Shown here in pieces: positions 1 through 11,489 of a stretch of 64,000 nt of DNA. The notes under the pieces were generated by a model. That model searched no databases and was not told the origin of the DNA. It was given only the letters and a program-made list of their open reading frames with translations. The stretch's first letter is position 1, and each line of letters begins with the position of its first letter. The stretch comes from AE-B3B sp964543295. Lineage in GTDB: Bacteria; Aerophobota; Aerophobia; Aerophobales; AE-B3A. The stretch is taken from assembly GCA_964543295.1 (NCBI GenBank), contig CAZIXA010000004.1:33344-97343 (forward strand), written 5' to 3'. The position numbers and the translations under genes are program-made.

Positions 1-251
1 GAAGAGGAGATTCCGGTTTGGTTAGTGATACTCTGTATTTTTGCTATCTGTGCATCGCTTGACTAAGGGGATTAAGCTGGATTCAAAAGAATGGAACGTT
101 TTGGGGAATTCTGATGCTGAATAGGCAACAAAGTCGCAGATGACGAACCGAATAAAAAATGAAAAAAGGTTCGTAGTCAACGAAATGGGAGGAGACGTGA
201 GCATGAATGAAAGGATTTCAATAAATAAAAGATGAAAGAGGAGGGAAAGAA
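1..251. other. Leader region of the element, no clear gene
   Basis: I see no recognisable gene here. A 31-codon plus-strand frame starting at 140 has no ribosome binding site. A Shine-Dalgarno-like purine run sits directly before the ATG at 252 and belongs to the next gene. No copy of the tRNA-Asn 3' end is found here, so the left boundary of the integrated element lies outside the window. Confidence 0.5.
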
Positions 252-1322
252 ATGATCGAGTTTGAAAGGATATTCATCCAGGAGGAAGTGAGAGACCATG
301 AAGATATCAAGCTAATTTTAGATTCATTTCCTGAAGCTACGGTAAATTATTACCATAAGGATAGAGAGCTTCCTCGGGGAGGTGAATGGACTAAAGGCAT
401 AACTAGAGGCAAAAGGACCTTGGTTTTAGCCCATAGAAGAGCAGAGTTTATAGGTCGGTTTATCAACAAAGATAAAGGAGTCTACTGTCCACAGTTTTAC
501 AAGCTAGCAGTGGGCTATCAGTGTCCCTTTGACTGCAAATACTGTTTTCTGTTAGCAACGTTTCGTACAGCACGGAATTTTGTTGGTCTTTATCTCAATG
601 AGGAAAAGATGCATCACGAGATATATAAACTAGACCAAAAAATTAACAAACCAGTTCTTTTGAATGCCGGGGAGCTATCTGATCCTCTCGCTTTGAATTC
701 AGTCTACGGAGTGATTTCTCGACTGGTAGAGTATATAGCGGATTTGAGCAACGTGCAGCTTCTGCTCTTAACAAAATCCGGGAAAAAAGAGATCGAGAAT
801 TTACTCAATGCAGACCATAGGCAAAAAATCATTTTGGCCTGGAGCCTGAATGCCCAAGTTCTGATAGATGAGCTGGAGACAGGAACCAGCTCACTGCGGG
901 ATCGAGTAGAGGCACTAGCTTCAGCCGGAAAGGCGGGTTATACAAGTAGAGTAAGAATTGATCCTCTGCTGATACACCCCGATTGGAAAAAGAACTATGC
1001 CGAGATGGTGGAGTATGTGTTTGGAAAGAGAGGACTAAGACCAGAGAGAATAACACTAGGCTCATTTAGAGCTATGGATACCTTATGGCAGATAATAAAA
1101 AGAAGGTCTCCCGAAACGATGCTAGCCAGACAATCCTTAATCAAGGAAGGAAAACGCTATAAGTATTCTTTTGGGGAAAGATACAGCCTCTATAGCTTCC
1201 TAATCGGTGAGATTAGAAAATACTATCCCAAGGCAAACATCGCACTTTGCAAAGAATCGACCGATATGAACAGAATTCTCAAGCAAGAGGTAAGTGTCGG
1301 CAGGTGTAACTGTATTGCTTAG
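252..1322 (+). CDS. Radical SAM protein, spore photoproduct lyase-like
   Basis: A 356-residue radical SAM enzyme. The CxxxCxxC motif (GYQCPFDCKYCF, about residues 91-102) binds the [4Fe-4S] cluster that cleaves S-adenosylmethionine. The preceding stretch, LAHRRAEF followed by a cysteine in a YCP context, resembles the region of spore photoproduct lyases that carries the hydrogen-donor cysteine, but this alignment is by eye. Spore photoproduct lyases repair UV-induced thymine dimers, and related proteins occur in non-spore-formers and mobile elements with unknown substrates. A purine-rich ribosome binding site sits just before the ATG. The gene is first in a tight plus-strand cluster with a primase and OB-fold proteins, so a role in the element's own DNA repair or replication is inferred. 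Confidence 0.8.
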   Translation: MIEFERIFIQEEVRDHEDIKLILDSFPEATVNYYHKDRELPRGGEWTKGITRGKRTLVLAHRRAEFIGRFINKDKGVYCPQFYKLAVGYQCPFDCKYCFLLATFRTARNFVGLYLNEEKMHHEIYKLDQKINKPVLLNAGELSDPLALNSVYGVISRLVEYIADLSNVQLLLLTKSGKKEIENLLNADHRQKIILAWSLNAQVLIDELETGTSSLRDRVEALASAGKAGYTSRVRIDPLLIHPDWKKNYAEMVEYVFGKRGLRPERITLGSFRAMDTLWQIIKRRSPETMLARQSLIKEGKRYKYSFGERYSLYSFLIGEIRKYYPKANIALCKESTDMNRILKQEVSVGRCNCIA

Positions 1323-2598
1323 ATTCTGCTTTGAAGAGCAAACCAAAATAATGGAGAGGACAGGTTTTGAGAAAAAGATGGATAAAGTGAGTTTTAAGGT
1401 AGAAGAGGAAAGCATTTCTATACAAATGAAAAATGGAAAGTTGAACCAGAAGAAACGATCGGGAATTGAAGAGTATAACCTGGTAGATTTTGCTGCCCGC
1501 TACCAAAAAGGTTTTAGGAATAATATGGTCTCCATAAGGAAAGTGCTAGAGTTGGTACAGAGATACAAACGATTTGAGTGTTACACCACGCTGTTTTGCT
1601 ATAGCAAAGAAATTTTAGAGTATATGAAGAAAAATGTAAGAAATGGCAGAGCCACAATTGCTGGCTACCAAGGTAAGGTGTGGGCATCGTTCTTCGTGAT
1701 GGACATTGACTCAGAAAACTTAAAAGAGGCTCTGGAAGTTTCAAGAGGACTCACAGATTATTTCTCGAGCTATTGGGATCTTTCCCAAGAAAGCCTGCTG
1801 GTACATTTTAGCGGCTCTGCCGGCTTCCATATTCTTTTGGATACCAGAGTATTTGGAAAAATAGAGGCTTCAAAAAACCTGCATTTGGTATTTTCTGAGA
1901 TAAGGAAGGAAATAGCTAGACAAGCCAAAGTCAAGAAACGAGATGCTGTTGACTGCTCTATCAAAGATAAAGTCCGCTTATTCAGGGTCGTTAATACCAT
2001 CAATGCTAAGTCCGGCCTTTACAAAGTGCAATTAACCCTAGAGGAATTATTTAAATCGGGTGTTGAAGATATAAGGAATAAAGCAAGGAAAGCTCAACCA
2101 ATATATTTCACTGATAGTACAGGATTAGTATCAACAGAAAATGAAGTAAAAGAGAATGAAGAGGCCAAGGGAATATTTCAGTGTGCTTTAGAGCAAATAA
2201 AGAACAGGAAGTCAACGCCCGTGTCAATTGATTATTCTCTTAAGGATACAGAAAATCCGTCAATCATCTTTTGCAAAGCCAGAGAGAGAATTTGGAAGAG
2301 CCACATTAAGAAAGGTTTCCGAAATAATGCAGCAGTCAGACTTATAGCCCAATTTCGTTTATCTGGCTTCAGCAAGGAAAAGGCTCTAAAGCTAATAGTT
2401 TGGTGGAATAAAAAGAACGGAATTAATTTGCCACTCGAGGAATTATTAAAATCGGTGGAATCGGTCTATACCTCAAACATTCCTTATGACTACGGCTGCA
2501 ATGATGAGATTCTAAAAAAGTTTTGTCTTTTTAGAAATAGAAGCAAGTGTAAAGATTACCGCAGTTTCATAGATAATTTCTTGAAGCAAAATGTCTAG
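1294..2598 (+). CDS. Archaeo-eukaryotic-type primase (PriS/PrimPol-like)
   Basis: A primase-polymerase of the AEP superfamily, about 434 residues. The metal-binding motif MDID is followed by the SGSAGFHI motif, and then by a conserved Asp/Arg region (KDKVRLFRVVNTINAKSG) typical of the nucleotide-binding site. The C-terminal part has GFRNNAAVRL and three cysteines (YGC, KFC, SKC), recalling PriCT/PriL-type tails. The given start is a GTG that overlaps the radical SAM gene by 29 bases and has AGAGG just upstream. ATGs at 1351 and 1378 are alternatives that lose no motif. AEP primases are common in plasmids, phages and integrative elements, where they prime replication. Position beside OB-fold proteins and a recombinase supports that role. 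Confidence 0.82.
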   Translation: MSAGVTVLLRFCFEEQTKIMERTGFEKKMDKVSFKVEEESISIQMKNGKLNQKKRSGIEEYNLVDFAARYQKGFRNNMVSIRKVLELVQRYKRFECYTTLFCYSKEILEYMKKNVRNGRATIAGYQGKVWASFFVMDIDSENLKEALEVSRGLTDYFSSYWDLSQESLLVHFSGSAGFHILLDTRVFGKIEASKNLHLVFSEIRKEIARQAKVKKRDAVDCSIKDKVRLFRVVNTINAKSGLYKVQLTLEELFKSGVEDIRNKARKAQPIYFTDSTGLVSTENEVKENEEAKGIFQCALEQIKNRKSTPVSIDYSLKDTENPSIIFCKARERIWKSHIKKGFRNNAAVRLIAQFRLSGFSKEKALKLIVWWNKKNGINLPLEELLKSVESVYTSNIPYDYGCNDEILKKFCLFRNRSKCKDYRSFIDNFLKQNV

Positions 2599-2612
2599 AA
2601 TGGAAATAGTCA

Positions 2613-2771
2613 ATGAGCTTTAGCGACAGACTATCTATCAATAAAGTCATAACCAAAGAGCCAGAAGATATTAAAGAATGGCTACAGCGTTTTATTGAAA
2701 TTATCCTCAAAGAAAACTCTAAATCCCAAGGTCAGCCAAAGCGATGCCAGAAAGAAAGGCAAGATAAATAA
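2613..2771 (+). CDS. Small 52-residue protein, coupled to OB-fold gene
   Basis: An open frame of 52 codons (MSFSDRLSINKVITKEPEDI...) lies between the primase and the first OB-fold gene. Its stop overlaps the next start as TAATG at 2769-2773, a sign of translational coupling. It is basic at the C-terminus and has a predicted helix around DIKEWLQRFIEIIL. I do not recognise the family. Its fit in the tightly packed operon is the main evidence that it is real. Confidence 0.55.
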   Translation: MSFSDRLSINKVITKEPEDIKEWLQRFIEIILKENSKSQGQPKRCQKERQDK

Positions 2772-3163
2772 TGGGACAGCTCAATAAGTACTTAGCTCAT
2801 GGGCAGATAATTGAAGGACCTTTTTCCTTTAGTTCTCAGAAAGGTAAAGGTGTGAAATTCGGTTTCTTAGTAAGCCAGCCATATTTTCCTCAAGGTAAGA
2901 AAGATGAACCTTTAGTTAAGTATGAGAATATTAGACTGTTAGTCTTTGGATTTGGCAAAGTGGCTGAGGTTATCAAGAAGGAGTACAGCAAAGGAGATTA
3001 TCTTACCCTGGAAGGTCATCTTACCTATCTAGATGTTAAAGATATGCAAGGAAAAATCATCCAAAAACTCTGCGTCATTCTCGAATCTGTCTATCCTGCT
3101 CCGAGATATAAAAGCTATAGGGAAAGAAACAAGGTCCTAGGAAAAAAGATGAGGCAGCAATGA
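2771..3163 (+). CDS. OB-fold single-stranded-DNA-binding-like protein
   Basis: A 130-residue protein with an OB-fold pattern like single-stranded DNA-binding proteins. Short beta strands (GQIIEGPFSF, GVKFGFLVSQ, IRLLVFGFGKVAEVIKKEY) lead to the typical KGDYLTLEGHL strand, then a second-half strand and a basic tail. It lacks the acidic C-terminal tip of classical SSB. The start codon overlaps the stop of the preceding small gene, and the end overlaps the next OB-fold gene, so the three are co-translated. It probably coats DNA during element replication; this is inferred from fold pattern and the neighbouring primase. Confidence 0.7.
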   Translation: MGQLNKYLAHGQIIEGPFSFSSQKGKGVKFGFLVSQPYFPQGKKDEPLVKYENIRLLVFGFGKVAEVIKKEYSKGDYLTLEGHLTYLDVKDMQGKIIQKLCVILESVYPAPRYKSYRERNKVLGKKMRQQ

Positions 3164-3465
3164 ATACACTCTTTTTAATTAGCAATTTAACGCAGGATGG
3201 CGAGGACTTTAATACCAGAAGCAAAAAGAGAGGAATCAAACTTAGCCTGAAATTAGGCAAGGGGGTAATAAAGGCAATAGTTTTTGGAGAACACAAAGGC
3301 AGAGCACTTAAACTGTTGTATCAAAAAGGAGATTACATCATCATTGAAGGCAACTTAACTAAATTGGAAAACAAAATCGTAGTATTAATCAAGGACTTTT
3401 TCTTTTTTCCGCTATCTCAAAGAAATCCGAAGTTAACAACCGAAGGTTACAGAAAAAAAGAATAA
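3160..3465 (+). CDS. Second OB-fold SSB-like protein
   Basis: A 101-residue protein, a shorter relative of its neighbour. It keeps the SSB-like core: IKAIVFGEHKGRALKLLYQKG followed by DYIIIEGNLTKLENK and a final hydrophobic strand. ATG at 3160 overlaps the previous TGA (ATGA). The two adjacent paralogues may form a heteromer or bind different DNA structures; the sequence cannot decide. No acidic tail is seen. Assignment rests on the strand pattern and KGDYhhhEG motif. Confidence 0.65.
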   Translation: MNTLFLISNLTQDGEDFNTRSKKRGIKLSLKLGKGVIKAIVFGEHKGRALKLLYQKGDYIIIEGNLTKLENKIVVLIKDFFFFPLSQRNPKLTTEGYRKKE

Positions 3466-3477
3466 AGGAGGTTTTAA

Positions 3478-3762
3478 ATGTATAAGAGCACGTATACTGG
3501 ATATGATAAAGTGAGGTGCCTGGAAAGAATAGTCATGGATAATCAGATTGGCAAAGGGTTGGGAATAACCAATGGACGAAATGGGAATGGGATACAAAGA
3601 CTAGCTTTGGAGTCCATTGTAAACATTGGAGGAAAAGAGGCTGTTGAAGGACTCAAAAGATTAATAGCTCATACCGAGCTGAATCGTGAACTCAAAACCT
3701 ACGCATCCCAGTTACTGGAAATGCTGGTATCTCATAATAAAAACAAAAAGGTAGAAGAGTAG
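3478..3762 (+). CDS. Small HEAT-repeat-like protein
   Basis: A 94-residue protein with a very good ribosome binding site (AAAGGAGG, about 6 bases before the ATG). The second half, RLALESIVNIGGKEAVEGLKRLI followed by LNRELKTYASQLLEML, has the helix-turn-helix rhythm of one or two HEAT repeats. HEAT repeats mediate protein-protein contacts. It closes the primase/OB-fold operon. About 280 non-coding bases follow, with a purine-rich direct repeat near 3770-3800 but no gene I can support. Confidence 0.55.
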   Translation: MYKSTYTGYDKVRCLERIVMDNQIGKGLGITNGRNGNGIQRLALESIVNIGGKEAVEGLKRLIAHTELNRELKTYASQLLEMLVSHNKNKKVEE

Positions 3763-4040
3763 AGCTGTCCGGGGAGTCGGAAAAAGAGTCGGAAGAAGAG
3801 ACTATTCAATAAGGGTTAGACTTTGAAGGTAAGCATCTATCCATGGATGAGAGTTAGTACCCTATGCATTCTCAGAAGCTAAGAAGAGACCATGGAAAAG
3901 CCTTTGATGAGGGGGATAAACTCCAAGATATGGCCTGACAGCCAGATTAAGGAACAGAGCAATTCCTTGGTTTTGTTGGTTCTATTGGGGGATTACGTTT
4001 GAGAAGATGAGCTTATCTTTAAGCGAAACTATAAAAGAAA

Positions 4041-4286
4041 ATGAAGATTCCAGATGAGGGAGTAGAAGAATATAGGAGGCTGGTGAAGAAAAAGTATTCG
4101 CTTGAGATTACACAGGCTCAGGCAAAACAAGGATTTCGAGACCTTCTTTCCCTCTTTCAGGTAATCTACCGGCCGATGAACGATTTTGACAGAAGTGATT
4201 CTTCTTCATATAATCAGGATGGTGAAACCAATGAAAAAAGGCAAGTATTTTGTCTACTGCCGAAAATCCTCAGAAGAGGAAGATAG
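4041..4286 (+). CDS. Small recombinase-associated protein
   Basis: An 81-codon frame directly upstream of, and overlapping by 56 bases, the serine recombinase. The first 45 residues (EYRRLVKKKYSLEITQAQAKQGFRDLLSLFQVIYRP in part) resemble small proteins often found before serine recombinases in mobile elements, with a helical body ending in a YRP-type tail. The rest of the frame is the recombinase start read in another register, so the functional protein may be little more than the first 50 residues. A regulatory or directionality role is possible but unproven. Confidence 0.5.
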   Translation: MKIPDEGVEEYRRLVKKKYSLEITQAQAKQGFRDLLSLFQVIYRPMNDFDRSDSSSYNQDGETNEKRQVFCLLPKILRRGR

Positions 4287-5847
4287 ACAAGTTTTGAGTA
4301 TCGAATCCCAAATAAGAGAGCTTACCGCCCTAGCTAAGAAACTAAACCTTCCTATCTGTGACATTCTTACCGAATCAAAATCAGCTAAAGCCCCAGGCAG
4401 GAAAGTCTTCAACGAGATGATTAAAAGACTTTACCAGAAAGAGGCTTGCGGAGTCATCTGCTGGAAACTGGATCGACTGTCCCGAAACCCCATCGATGGA
4501 GGACAGATCTCCTGGATGCTTCAGCAGGGAATACTCCAACACATCCAAACATCTGATAGAAGCTACTACCCTGAAGATAACGTTCTTTTGATGAACGTTG
4601 AGTTTGGTATGGCCAACCAGTTCTTGAGGGACTTGAGCAAAAACACCAAAAGAGGAATGAAGGCAAAAGTGGAAAAAGGATGGCTGCCTGGGGTTGCGCC
4701 TTTAGGCTACCTGAATAACAAATACAAAGACAAAGGAAAAAAAGACATCGTAAAGGATGCTGAAAGATTTGCCTTGGTTCGAAAGATGTGGGATTTGATG
4801 CTGGCCGGAAGCCATACTCCTCCTAAAATAGCCGAGATAGCAAATAAAGACTGGGGCTTTAGAACGAGAAAGTTCAAAAAGCAGGGTGGAAAACCGCTTT
4901 CAAGAAGCACGATCTACAAGATATTCACCGATCCTTTTTACTGCGGAATGATCCGCTACAATGGTCAGCTTTATCCAGGAAAGCATGATGCCATGGTGAC
5001 CGTGGAGCAATTTGACAAGGTTCAGCTCATGCTGGGCAGGAAAGGAAAACCCCGACCAAAGAGGAACGCCTTTCCGTTCCGAGGAATCATAAGGTGTGGT
5101 GAGTGCGGCTGCTACATAACTGCTGAGGAAAAGCACAAACTCACAAAGTCAGGACTTCATAAGTATATCTATTACCACTGCACCAAGAGAAAACCAGGAA
5201 TTAGGTGCTCACAACGATCCCTCAGACAGGAAGAGCTAGAAAGACAGATCCAAGAGGAACTCTCAAAAATCTCTATTGACGAAGATTTCAAGAATCTGGC
5301 TTTGAAATATCTAAGAGAAGTACACGAGGAAGAGGTCAAAGATAGAGCACCGGTCGAAAAATCCCTGCGCAAAGCCTATGAGGACTCCCAGAAACAGCTG
5401 GATAACTTAACCGATTTGCGGGTGAGAGAAATGATTAGCGACGAAGAATACCTCACCCACAAGAATAAGCTTCTCATAAAAAGAGAACGGCTGAAAGAGA
5501 AAATAGAGGATACTAACCACAGAGCCGATAAGTGGCTTGAGCTCAGCGAGAGGGCCTTTACCTTTGCCTGTTACGCCAAATATTGGTTTGAAAATGGAAA
5601 CCTTGAGCAGAAGAATACGATACTACAAACAATAGGTTCGAACTTTACTCTAAAAGACAGAAAACTCTTTATAGAAACTAAAAATCCGTGGCTGATCATC
5701 AAGAAAGGACTAGAAGAAAACAGGCAGGAAAAAAGGACGTTAGAACTCTCCCAAACGCTTTCCGTTCCTCAGTCAGAACCTTCTCTCTCCCCCCTGAGTT
5801 TTGCCTGGCTCCCCGGGCAGGACTCGAACCTACAACCTAGTGGTTAA
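4231..5847 (+). CDS. Large serine recombinase (element integrase)
   Basis: A site-specific serine recombinase of about 538 residues. The resolvase domain begins YFVYCRKSS, with probable nucleophile Ser13, followed by the WKLDRLSRNP region. A recombinase domain (SRSTIYKIFTDPFYCGMI) is followed by a zinc ribbon around residues 288-325 (CGEC ... HC ... C) and a long coiled coil. The ATG at 4231 is preferred over 4186 because the fold begins at once and GGATGGTG precedes it. The last 14 or so codons are the complement of the tRNA-Asn gene, and the stop lies in the anticodon loop. The element therefore integrated at, or regenerates, the 3' half of this tRNA. Large serine recombinases often sit next to their attachment site. 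Confidence 0.93.
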   Translation: MKKGKYFVYCRKSSEEEDRQVLSIESQIRELTALAKKLNLPICDILTESKSAKAPGRKVFNEMIKRLYQKEACGVICWKLDRLSRNPIDGGQISWMLQQGILQHIQTSDRSYYPEDNVLLMNVEFGMANQFLRDLSKNTKRGMKAKVEKGWLPGVAPLGYLNNKYKDKGKKDIVKDAERFALVRKMWDLMLAGSHTPPKIAEIANKDWGFRTRKFKKQGGKPLSRSTIYKIFTDPFYCGMIRYNGQLYPGKHDAMVTVEQFDKVQLMLGRKGKPRPKRNAFPFRGIIRCGECGCYITAEEKHKLTKSGLHKYIYYHCTKRKPGIRCSQRSLRQEELERQIQEELSKISIDEDFKNLALKYLREVHEEEVKDRAPVEKSLRKAYEDSQKQLDNLTDLRVREMISDEEYLTHKNKLLIKRERLKEKIEDTNHRADKWLELSERAFTFACYAKYWFENGNLEQKNTILQTIGSNFTLKDRKLFIETKNPWLIIKKGLEENRQEKRTLELSQTLSVPQSEPSLSPLSFAWLPGQDSNLQPSG

Positions 5848-5880
5848 CAGCCACCCGCTCTACCATTGAGCTACCGGGGA
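5806..5880 (-). tRNA. tRNA-Asn (GUU), probable attachment site
   Basis: The minus strand folds as a complete cloverleaf: acceptor TCCCCGG/CCGGGGA, anticodon loop CTGTTAA with GTT, T-arm GTAGG-TTCGAGT-CCTGC, and an encoded CCA end. It lies 58 bases after the 5S gene and is probably cotranscribed with the rRNA operon. Its 3' half overlaps the recombinase gene on the other strand, which marks it as the probable attR of the integrated element while leaving a functional tRNA. Confidence 0.95.
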
Positions 5881-5938
5881 AGCTAATTTATTATAGGCAA
5901 GTTAAGAAAAAAAGTCAAGATCAAAACCTAATAAAAAA

Positions 5939-6056
<118 letters not shown>

Positions 6057-6326
6057 AAATTTATTCAATAAGGAAAAAACAGCAATTATTGGTTTACATC
6101 GTTGTCGAAGGACATTTTCTGGAGAAGCCTTATAGGAGCCACCTTAACGAAGCTTCGAGTTGAGGAGGAAGAAAAATATACTGTCTGAGGAGCAAAGCGA
6201 CGAGTTTATATTTTTCCCGAAACGAGAAGCTGAGCAGAAATAATAAAAAGCTACTATCCAGCGACGGAAGAAATTGTCCTGAGACATTCTTGCCCTTAGA
6301 TAACTGCACAGGATAGGTTACTCAAA

Positions 6327-9374
<3,048 letters not shown>

Positions 9375-9508
9375 TAAAGAGTAACCCATCACTATGCAGT
9401 TATCAAAGAGCAATTGGTAAATCGTATTTCGTGAATCACCAACCAAATTCTATAACGATATAACTTCCTTGCTTGCGATTTACAATAAGAAATAGGCCAG
9501 CTACTTGC

Positions 9509-9584
9509 TGGTGGAGATGAGCAGATTCGAACTGCTGACCTCCGCCTTGCAAGAGCGGCGCTCTCCCACCTGAGCTACATCCCC
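9509..9584 (-). tRNA. tRNA-Ala (UGC)
   Basis: A spacer tRNA between 23S and 16S. The acceptor arms GGGGATG/CATCTCC pair, the anticodon loop is CTTGCAA with TGC, the T-loop is TTCGAAT, and CCA is encoded. The acceptor has one G-T pair. It is one base away from tRNA-Ile, the usual bacterial pair. Confidence 0.96.
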
Positions 9585-9585
9585 A

Positions 9586-9662
9586 TGGTGGGCCCACCTG
9601 GACTTGAACCAGGGACCTTACCCTTATCAGGGGTACGCTCTAGCCACCTGAGCTATGAGCCC
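9586..9662 (-). tRNA. tRNA-Ile (GAU)
   Basis: A spacer tRNA directly after 16S in transcription order. Acceptor GGGCTCA/TGGGCCC, anticodon loop CTGATAA with GAT, T-arm CCTGG-TTCAAGT-CCAGG, encoded CCA. Confidence 0.96.
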
Positions 9663-9720
9663 GAGAAAAAAATAGAGTGGCAGAGCAGACAGCTTTGTGT
9701 AAACTTTTTTTCTATCCCTT

Positions 9721-11327
<1,607 letters not shown>

Positions 11328-11378
11328 TTTTTTTTCTTTGGGGCTATCTGCTCTACCAAGTTTTCAAAGATCAATCAT

Positions 11379-11406
11379 ATTATATACTATTATTTTAAAC
11401 TGTCAA
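11379..11406 (-). promoter_or_regulatory. Promoter of the rRNA operon
   Basis: On the minus strand TTGACA (11401-11406) and TATAAT (11379-11384) are separated by 16 bases, a full match to both sigma-70-type hexamers. It lies about 50 bases before the 16S 5' end. A second TTGACA at 11478-11483 may mark a distal start. Confidence 0.75.
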
Positions 11407-11489
11407 GTGCAGCGTGGTGGTAATTTGATTCGCTGCTAACTATCATGCAATTATAATATTAAGAAATTTTTTATTTTTGTCAAGTCCCC

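Noticed and set aside
22..204. 60-codon minus-strand frame at the left edge
   Set aside because: No ribosome binding site or recognisable motif; opposite to the direction of the operon leader.
3770..3810. Short GAGTCGGAA-type direct repeats as a possible CRISPR or iteron array
   Set aside because: Only two imperfect units; no regular spacing or spacers. No CRISPR array was found anywhere in the window.
6057..6326. Possible tRNA or small RNA between 23S and 5S
   Set aside because: No cloverleaf could be drawn and no promoter is evident; treated as spacer.
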